NCBI GenBank assembly: GCA_942492445.1
Contig: CALOEW010000067.1
Span: forward strand, 1-12,078
Direction of reading: 5' to 3'
Origin: NORP240 sp942492445
GTDB taxonomy: Bacteria > Pseudomonadota > Gammaproteobacteria > Pseudomonadales > Pseudohongiellaceae
Length of the DNA: 12,078 nt
Shown here: positions 1 to 5,024 of the stretch, in pieces
Position numbering within the stretch: the first letter of the stretch is position 1
Layout: every line of letters starts with the position of its first letter
The notes under the pieces: model-generated
What the model was told of the DNA's origin: nothing
Database searches by the model: none
What the model saw: the letters and a program-made list of their open reading frames with translations, nothing else
Program-made: the position numbers and the translations under genes

Positions 1-1010
1 AAAACCGCCAGGGCCTCATCCGTGACCCCCACGATGTGTTTACCGGTCAAGGAATTGAACTTCTCCACGAAATGCTCCGCCAGGAACAGGATATCTTCCC
101 TTGCGCTCGTCCAGGTTCGGCAGGGAGAGGCGGATCACATTGATGCTGTAGTAGAGATCCTCACGGAAATGCTTGGCCTCCACCAGTGCTTTCAAGCTTT
201 GATGCGTGGCGGCGATGACCCGGGCCTTCAGGGTGCAGACCTCGTTTGAGCCCAGCGGCGTATAGGTACGGTTCTGCAAAACGCGGAGGAGACGAACCTG
301 GGTGGAGGGCGAGATGTCGCCGATCTCGTCCAGGAAAAGGGTCCCCTCGCCAGCCATGGCAAACAGGCCCGGTTTGTTGCGTTTGGCATCGGTAAACGCG
401 CCCGCATGGCAGCCAAAAAGCTCCCGCTTCGATCAGGGGTTCGGGCAACGCACCGGCCATTGACCGCCACGAACGGAGCCTCGCGGTCACCGCTTTGGTT
501 ATGGATGGCCGTGGCCACCAGTTCCTTGCCCGTGCCGCTGGCCCCTTCGATCAGGACCGTACTGCGGCTGGAGGCCACCATCGGTAAAACTGAAACAGTT
601 CTTATCATCCGGTGATTTTTGCGTGACATGATATCTTCAAAGCGATGGATCCTTCGATAGCGCCTGCCGGAGGGTATGGATTTCCGAAAGATCCCGAAAA
701 ACCTCCACCGCGCCAATCGGCGCCCCCCGTTCATCACGCAGAATGCTGGTTGTTACACTGACGGGAATCCGTTTGTTGTCGGCGCGCAGGATATAGACCG
801 GAATATTGTTGCAGCGCTCGGCCGTCTCCAGTGGTGGTCTTAATGCCAGCATCCGGATTCGCACATTTCGCCGCGCATGACTTCGAAGCACTTGCGGCCG
901 ATGGCCTCTTCGCCGGGGCACGCACGGGTAATCTGCTGGGCCGAACGGTTGAAGGTCGTAATCACCATCTGGTTGTCAACCGTGAGAACCCCGTCGCCTG
1001 CGGTGAGCAA
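1..1010 (-). pseudogene. Sigma-54-dependent activator (PAS + AAA+), frameshifted, runs off left edge
   Basis: This encodes an enhancer-binding activator of RNA polymerase sigma-54. Reading leftwards, a PAS domain (DGVLTVDN, then EAIGRKCFEVMRG with several Cys, about 1010-700) is followed by the AAA+ domain. The AAA+ domain shows Walker A GASGTGKE, the sigma-54 contact loop as GAFTDA (385-402, usually GAFTGA), Walker B GTLFLDEIGD and sensor/arginine region RVIAATHQ...FREDLYY. The C-terminal DNA-binding domain would lie beyond base 1. The reading frame changes near 845, 650, 590 (a compensated pair), 450, 420 and 106. After each change the family sequence resumes in another frame with little other decay. 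That pattern suits recent pseudogene formation or uncorrected indels, many at short homopolymers. The protein family is secure; which system it controls is unknown. The nearby LivF remnant suggests an uptake operon, which is inference only. Confidence 0.85.
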
Positions 1011-1521
1011 CACCGCGCCCAGCAGCTTCCGCAGGTCGTTGAAACCCGCAGGACGTTCCTTCTCCCAGCGCGCCCTTTGGTCCGGCCAGGCCTCGCCCTT
1101 GGCGTGCGCTTCGGCGGCGGCCAGGCCCTCGGCCGCCAGCGTGGCGTATTTTCCCTCGGAGAAGCGGTCGTAGCCGCCGGGGTACTTGGTCTCCATCCGC
1201 AGATGATAGGTGCTGCTGCGCGCCCGCCATTCCGGCTTCAGGCTCTGCAGCCAGGGGCCGCTGCCGCGCCATAGCGTCACGGCTTCCTGGAGCAGGGCGG
1301 GGCGCGCCGCGTCGTCGCCGGGCAAGGCCACGGCCCAATTGATCAGGCTGGTGGCGAGCCGCGGGTCGCCGGCGGAAAAACTGGCGCGGGCGAGGCGAAG
1401 AGCCCCTGCGCGCTCGCTCCGCGGAGCCGGCGAGTTGCAGCCCCTCCCAGCGCAGATCCTCCGGCGTCCAGCCGGCGGCCAGCAGACTACGTGGATCGAC
1501 GGCGGAGTCATCCTTGGGCAT
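1011..1521 (-). pseudogene. Unrecognised alpha-helical Ala/Arg-rich domain, possibly N-terminal part of the activator
   Basis: An ATG at 1521 opens MPKDDSAVDPRSLLAAGW in one frame. Near 1400-1415 the sensible sequence moves to another frame (AGALRLARASFSAGDPRL). It then runs without a stop through ALPGDDAARPALLQEAV and ARWEKERPAGFNDLRKLL directly into the PAS domain. I do not recognise the family. The composition (alternating Ala/Leu/Arg/Glu helices, regularly placed Trp) recalls helical-repeat folds. Because the frame is continuous with LRKLLGAVLLTAGDGVLTVD, it could be the N-terminal sensory domain of the activator, or a separate short gene fused by an indel. No good ribosome binding site precedes the ATG. 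It directly follows the LivF remnant, so it may have belonged to a branched-chain amino acid/aromatic acid uptake operon. Confidence 0.5.
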
Positions 1522-1532
1522 AGTGAAGCCCA

Positions 1533-1652
1533 GCCGCCGAGATAGGCACGGCGGACGTGGTCGCTTTCGTGCAGCTCCGCCGCTTCACCCTCCAGGGCCA
1601 TGGCGCCGGTTTCCAGCACATAGGCATAGCGGGCGAGGCGTTTGTTTTCCAC
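1533..1652 (-). pseudogene. livF: C-terminal fragment of LivF-type ABC transporter ATPase
   Basis: About 40 residues match the end of LivF, the ATP-binding subunit of high-affinity branched-chain amino acid (and related aromatic acid) importers. The fragment begins near the conserved VEQN stretch (here VENKRLARYA), continues YVLETGAMALEGEAAEL and ends in RRAYLGG, the family's typical C-terminus. Walker A, the signature motif and Walker B are absent because the gene is cut off at about 1650, where the frame of the RTX gene takes over. No stop codon follows AYLGG in this frame, so a small indel probably removed it. A few residues between VEN and YVLETG also seem missing relative to the usual spacing. 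Assignment rests on the very characteristic tail. It is certainly non-functional as it stands. Confidence 0.75.
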
Positions 1653-2040
1653 CGCCCCGAACCAGATCATTGCCTTCAAACCCCAGCAGCACGTCGTCCT
1701 CGATACTGCCGGTAATGACGTCGTTGCCCCCGAAAAAAACACTGGTGTCGTCCTCCAGGGCCTGCAGGACCGATAAACTGAAGCCGCTGAGTTCCAACAG
1801 GACTTCACCCCCGGTTGTCTTCAAGCTCATTCGCGTTGCGGTACCGTCAGCGATACTGCGGTCCTGGAACACAAAATTGCCGAACAGCGAGACTGTTGCA
1901 CCGGTTTCACGGTCACGAATGCGAATTTCACTTGCACTCAGCAATACCAGCGTCGGGTCGTCATCCGGGAAGAACTGCTCGAGCCCGAAGTACTCCGTAT
2001 CGAACATGTCTATCGCGTAGTTTGCGGAAACCAGATTCAT
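1645..2040 (-). pseudogene. N-terminal fragment of RTX (hemolysin-type) calcium-binding protein
   Basis: An ATG at 2040 is preceded by GGGGG at 2047-2051 with a 6-base spacer, a good ribosome binding site. About 131 residues follow. The first ~100 are an acidic leader domain of the kind found in front of RTX repeats (DMFDTEYFGLEQFF, IRIRDRETGATVSLFGNFVF). Three Ca2+-binding nonapeptide-like units then begin: GGNDVITGS, IEDDVLLGF and EGNDLVRGG at about residues 104-130. In intact relatives such repeats continue and end in a C-terminal type I secretion signal. Here the sequence switches at about 1650 to LivF sequence, so the protein is truncated. The frame itself stays open for another ~20 foreign residues. 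The start and RTX identity are confident; the original function (adhesin, enzyme, S-layer) cannot be told. Confidence 0.75.
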
Positions 2041-2505
2041 GAATTACCCCCATACCCCAGATAGTCAGGACTGGCCGGCGACGACTGCGGCCGAATCCTC
2101 GACTACCGCCACTTTCAGGCAGGCCGCGACCGGCTGCAGGTGCTGCGTTACAGCCTGCGTTGATGAAATCGTTGACGAAAACTCTCAGGAAAAACTGGGC
2201 AGACCGTTTTCAGGCGCAAGCCGGCTGCGCTAGCTCACTGCTGCCTTCGTCACGGGTCTGAACAATCAAGCAATCCGTAAACGTCGCCAGATGGAGGAAG
2301 AGTTGAGCCTTCAGGTAGCCTCAATTTCACAAGCATAGGTCAAAACCTTCGAAAAGCAAGCGACCTACGAAAATAAATCGTCAGCCTCAAGCCCGGCTCA
2401 AGTTGTTGTGATCGCAGGCTCCGCAAGTGCTTCCAGGAAACGCGCCGGGTGAACGCACGACTCAGGCTTTTCTGCTTCAATGCGGGCCGGTGTCAATCAT
2501 GCCGT
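2041..2505. other. Intergenic region, no convincing gene; possible decayed ORF
   Basis: This stretch separates the RDD gene from the RTX gene (both minus) and should hold the RTX promoter. A weak minus-strand candidate is TTGCTT, 16 bases, TATGCT at about 2330-2365, which would leave a ~290-base leader. I would not rely on it. On the plus strand, codons from about 2258 read LNNQAIRKRRQMEEELSLQV, hit one TAG, and continue through VKTFEKQATYENK to a stop near 2450. The charged, coiled-coil-like composition hints at a decayed coding fragment but matches nothing I know. No tRNA, hairpin terminator or repeat was recognised. Confidence 0.4.
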
Positions 2506-3135
2506 TCAGTCAGGACGACGATTCTGTATCGACGTTCCCGCCCATCGATCGTACAAGCCAACGCGGCCTTTGGACGCAACGATACTGACGAAGTAAATCA
2601 GCACAGCTATCTGTGGAACAGTAAGTACAAAGAAGACCCAGGCGGCCGGTCCGCTGGACTCGAGCGAAGTGTAGTTGAGCCAGTGTACGCCAAAGTGGGC
2701 GATTTCCCAGGGTAAAAACTTGTAGACATTGCGCAGAAACGCTCCCCGCTGATGCTTCCCGCCCACCACCTGCAAACCCATCACGCGTTTGCCGACGGTC
2801 CCGGCATATTCGCTGCCTTCCTGAAGGTAAAAGTACAAAAACACCGGAACGGTGAGGGTTGCAAATCCAATCAGCTGTCCGCGAAAAGGATGTACCGCAG
2901 CCGGTTCACCGCCGGATGTTGTGATTATGGTGAGTGAAACACCTGCCAATCCGGCGATGTAAACCAGTATTATCAGGTAGTCAATGGCGAACGCGAGAAT
3001 GCGCTTGCCGACCAGCGATGCTGCTGTTTTCGAGCCAGGGAACCTCTGCTTAAGTCCCACAGTGCTCTGCGTGGGTCTGTCGGGTGTTGCTGTGAGGCGC
3101 CGTGCGCCGGGAATGCTCACTCCCCTGCCAAGCAT
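2506..3135 (-). CDS. RDD family integral membrane protein
   Basis: This is a small polytopic membrane protein of the RDD family, whose members are poorly understood and some of which are linked to ion homeostasis. The RDD core begins at GKRILAFAIDYLIILVYIAG (first helix, with the conserved Arg and Asp). It continues with a second helix, IGFATLTVPVFLYFYLQEG, then TVGKRVMGLQVV and a third helical hairpin, AWVFFVLTVPQIAVLIYFVS. It ends with GLYDRWAGTSIQ, the family's conserved Asp-containing tail, so the C-terminus is complete. The start is uncertain. The frame is open upstream to a TTG at 3174; the ATG at 3135 is given here and a GTG at 3060 is possible, but none has a clear ribosome binding site. 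The 33-base repeat at 3037-3069 lies inside the 5' part of this ORF, so the residues before GKRILAFAID may be element-derived and the native start lost. Confidence 0.8.
   Translation of the reverse strand: MLGRGVSIPGARRLTATPDRPTQSTVGLKQRFPGSKTAASLVGKRILAFAIDYLIILVYIAGLAGVSLTIITTSGGEPAAVHPFRGQLIGFATLTVPVFLYFYLQEGSEYAGTVGKRVMGLQVVGGKHQRGAFLRNVYKFLPWEIAHFGVHWLNYTSLESSGPAAWVFFVLTVPQIAVLIYFVSIVASKGRVGLYDRWAGTSIQNRRPD
3037..3069 (+). repeat. Inward-facing repeat, left copy
   Basis: The sequence begins AGGGAACCTCTG and continues through TTAAGTCCCACA to GCTCTG. It matches the reverse complement of 9386-9418 at 30 of 33 positions (differences at repeat positions 13, 26 and 27). The similarity stops abruptly outside the repeat and fades just inside it, as expected for the end of a mobile element. 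Length and layout recall the terminal inverted repeats of insertion sequences or MITEs. I cannot assign a family, and no transposase accompanies it. Flanking bases (agcc to the left here; atcg to the right of the other copy) show no target duplication. Confidence 0.7.
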
Positions 3136-3400
3136 GGCATGATGACGGCAACAGAACTGGACATCGCCTGGCAACAGGGATAACTTTCAGGATTCCCGGA
3201 ACAACTCTGTTGGCAGCCGACCCCGTGGACGAGCAGTTTCCTGCGTGTATAGCTTGAAAGGACTGGTCAGGCATCGGCGATAGCGGAAAAACGAAATTCT
3301 ATTGCCACGAAAGAATACCGGATCCTGATGGGTCCTACTAGTTAACGCGGCTGATAACAGCCCGGTGTCGCGTTTATTGCAACTCGGATTGCGCACAACC

Positions 3401-4114
3401 ATGGTAATTCATTCATTCCAATCATCTGAGTCAGGTTTATTTTCAGCGGAGAAGAATTTCCGACGGTATTTCGCAAGCGCTGTGTTTCTCGTCTTGTTGT
3501 CCGTTCTGCCCCCAGCCCACGCCCAACAAGTTACAGACCAGGAAGTAGAGGAGTTTTTTGCCCTGGCTGAGTGGAAATTGCCGGACAGCTTCCCTCCCGG
3601 CCCCGAAACCATGATGCTGGATGACCATGACTATCGCTACTATGCGGCCACAGACACCTTCCTGGCCGTAGCCTTTGATCGCGTCTGGTTGCTGGGTAAC
3701 GGGTTCGGAGACGAAGTCATCGATGCCGGGGATTTTGACGAAATCGTTGCGCTGCTGAATGCCCTCCCTGATCCTCCTCCCACGCTGTGGACCGTCACTG
3801 TATCGGGCACAATTTATGCCGATAACACTGAGTTCAAAGAAACCTACGATGGTGCGTCGGCAGAAGGCCGATTGGTTTTCCGGAACTTTAATCGATTTCA
3901 ATTATCTGAAGTACAACTCCCTGATTTCGAGAATGTTGAGGAATTACTTTACCAATTCAGTTTCAGTCTCGCGGGAGAGGTAGCTGGCATCAGGGTCCTG
4001 TTCAGTGCCGTTGTTTACGATACACCGACCCGGAAAGCGCTCGCCGTAACCTTCGAGGCTCCACACGAAAAGGGAACCCAGACTTATTACCTTTTCTTCG
4101 ACTACACTCGTTAG
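3401..4114 (+). CDS. Secreted protein of unknown function
   Basis: A 237-residue protein starting at the ATG at 3401. A GTG at 3365 would add 12 residues, and neither start has a clear ribosome binding site. It carries a Sec signal peptide: basic NFRRYF, hydrophobic ASAVFLVLLSVL, and cleavage signal AHA before QQ at about residue 41. The mature part (~195 residues) is acidic, without further membrane segments, lipobox, Cys pairs or catalytic motifs that I recognise. It seems to have a helical start (DQEVEEFFALAEWKLPDSF) and then beta-rich, aromatic-alternating stretches (LWTVTVSGTIYAD, GRLVFRNFNRFQL, LYQFSFSLAGEV, TYYLFFDYTR), which suggests a beta-sandwich or lipocalin-like fold. It is divergent from the RDD gene and upstream of uspA by 372 bases, so probably its own transcription unit. 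It has no frameshift. The function is unknown; periplasmic or extracellular location is the only supported statement. Confidence 0.75.
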   Translation: MVIHSFQSSESGLFSAEKNFRRYFASAVFLVLLSVLPPAHAQQVTDQEVEEFFALAEWKLPDSFPPGPETMMLDDHDYRYYAATDTFLAVAFDRVWLLGNGFGDEVIDAGDFDEIVALLNALPDPPPTLWTVTVSGTIYADNTEFKETYDGASAEGRLVFRNFNRFQLSEVQLPDFENVEELLYQFSFSLAGEVAGIRVLFSAVVYDTPTRKALAVTFEAPHEKGTQTYYLFFDYTR

Positions 4115-4486
4115 TCCTCCCGATTGAGAAAGTCTGCGACCGTCTGATCGAGATACCTGCAGGTGTCTCGATAGAGACAGCCCCCCTGAGGGGTGCCTGT
4201 TGCGGAGGATGAGACTCCCCCGGGGCCGGTGCGGCTTCCCGGTAACAGCAGACCCGATCTATTGTCGGCCACGTAACTATGGACAGATTTGATCCCAGGG
4301 GATTGTGGGTTGCCGGTCAGACTTGGTCTCGAGCGGCACGGCCGGCAGGGGTAACCTGTGGCTGCCATTTAATTCCTGACCGGGGAACAGTCATAGGCAG
4401 AATCTATTGCGACATTCCGGGAATTATGTATCCCTCTTTAGTCCCTTTTCAGTAGACTCTTCGCAACTTCAGCAGAGGACTTACCC
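4115..4486. other. Intergenic region upstream of uspA with a long hairpin
   Basis: No gene is supported here; the minus-strand ORF at 4111-4368 is Ser/Arg/Gly/Pro-rich and unlike any protein I know. The region starts with a strong hairpin (4142-4178, listed separately), followed by a small GC hairpin CCCCTGAGGGG near 4184-4194 and a CCCCGGGG palindrome. None is followed by a T run, so a classical intrinsic terminator is not shown. Close to uspA lies a short perfect palindrome, ATTCCGGGAAT (4414-4424), and an AT-rich TTATGTATCCC. A well-spaced sigma-70 pair could not be identified. The uspA ribosome binding site AGAGGA is at 4474-4479. Confidence 0.5.
4142..4178. repeat. Long near-perfect palindrome / hairpin
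   Basis: The core 4147-4172 consists of ATCGAGATACC, the loop TGCA and GGTGTCTCGAT: an 11-bp stem with one T/G pair (a G-U wobble as RNA) and a loop that is itself palindromic. GTCT at 4142-4145 pairs with AGAC at 4175-4178 across a small internal loop, giving about 15 paired positions. It lies 28 bases after the stop codon of the secreted-protein gene. There is no T tract on either side. It could be an RNA-stabilising 3' hairpin, a rho-dependent end, a protein-binding palindrome, or an extragenic palindromic element. No second copy was seen in the window. Confidence 0.65.
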
Positions 4487-4957
4487 ATGAGCGCCATTGA
4501 CCATATCCTTGTCCCCACCGACGGCTCAGACAATGCCTGCCACGCTGCCGCGTTTGCCGGTGATCTGGCTCGTAAACTGAGCGCTCGTGTCAGCCTGCTT
4601 CTCGTCCTGCCTGAAGAAGCTGTACTACCCAATGCCTGGGGGGTTGGCGCCAATCCGGGCGGCACACCCAATGCCGTCATGTCGGTCGAGGAAATCCGAA
4701 CCCGGCTCGAACAACACGGTAGAGACAAGGATCTGCCGGCAACACGGAAAGCTCTTGGTGATCTGGACAGTGAGCCGGAATCGTCCATTGCCTGGGGTCA
4801 CCCGGCTGACGAAATTATTCGATTCGCGAATGGCCACGATGTGGGCTTGATTGTTATGGGGTCCCATGGGCGCACGGGCATCAAGCGTGCGTTTCTTGGA
4901 AGCGTCAGCCAGGCGGTTGCCAACCAGGCGCCTTGCCCGGTTACACTGGTAAGATGA
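4487..4957 (+). CDS. uspA: Universal stress protein, UspA family, ATP-binding type
   Basis: A 156-residue cytoplasmic protein of normal length for a single Usp domain. It has the N-terminal strand IDHILVPTDGS with the nucleotide-contacting Asp12 and the C-terminal ATP-binding signature G125-x2-G128-x9-G138-Ser139 (GSHGRT...LGS). It ends in the usual SxxVxxxAPCPVTLVR pattern. This marks it as the ATP-binding class rather than the non-binding UspA/C/D class. Start ATG 4487 is supported by AGAGGA at 4474-4479 with a 7-base spacer. The P-type ATPase starts 67 bases downstream on the same strand, so the two are probably co-transcribed. Usp proteins act in survival under starvation, redox or hypoxic stress. 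Pairing with a cation ATPase resembles Rv1996-ctpF of the mycobacterial dormancy regulon, suggesting a stress or energy-linked ion function (inference). No frameshift or oddity was seen. Confidence 0.95.
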   Translation: MSAIDHILVPTDGSDNACHAAAFAGDLARKLSARVSLLLVLPEEAVLPNAWGVGANPGGTPNAVMSVEEIRTRLEQHGRDKDLPATRKALGDLDSEPESSIAWGHPADEIIRFANGHDVGLIVMGSHGRTGIKRAFLGSVSQAVANQAPCPVTLVR

Positions 4958-5024
4958 AGGCTTATCGGGTGTTTCAGGCCTGTCCACTTCTCCGGAAGGC
5001 TTAAGGGGAACCTCTGAGGATACG

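Noticed and set aside
831..1545. Plus-strand ORFs across the sigma-54 region (831-1274, 1210-1545)
   Set aside because: They are antisense shadows of GC-rich coding sequence; all family-level similarity is on the minus strand.
2082..2125. Minus-strand stretch reading LKVAVVEDSAAVVAGQS, resembling a response-regulator start
   Set aside because: It stops after a few more codons, has no receiver Lys/Asp motifs beyond and no usable start; probably chance.
2039..2233. Plus-strand 64-residue ORF opposite the RTX promoter region
   Set aside because: No ribosome binding site, no family resemblance, composition unlike a protein; it overlaps the RTX start region.
3187..3402. Minus-strand ORFs at 3050-3274 and 3187-3402 as transposase remnants within the left repeat
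   Set aside because: I examined both for DDE-transposase motifs and saw none; they look like chance open frames.
4111..4368. Minus-strand 85-residue ORF
   Set aside because: Ser/Arg/Gly/Pro-rich, overlaps the palindrome and the end of the secreted-protein gene, no start signal.
4392..4412. Sigma-54 promoter (AGGCAG...TTGC) upstream of uspA
   Set aside because: The GG-to-GC spacing is one base too long and the -24 element is poor.
4414..4424. Perfect palindrome ATTCCGGGAAT upstream of uspA as an operator
   Set aside because: Five-base arms of this kind are expected several times by chance in 12 kb; no second copy supports it.
5006..5020. Third partial match to the 33-base repeat (GGGGAACCTCTGAGG) just before the ATPase start
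   Set aside because: Only about 11-12 bases match, the rest of the repeat is absent, and the GAGGA is explained as the ATPase ribosome binding site.
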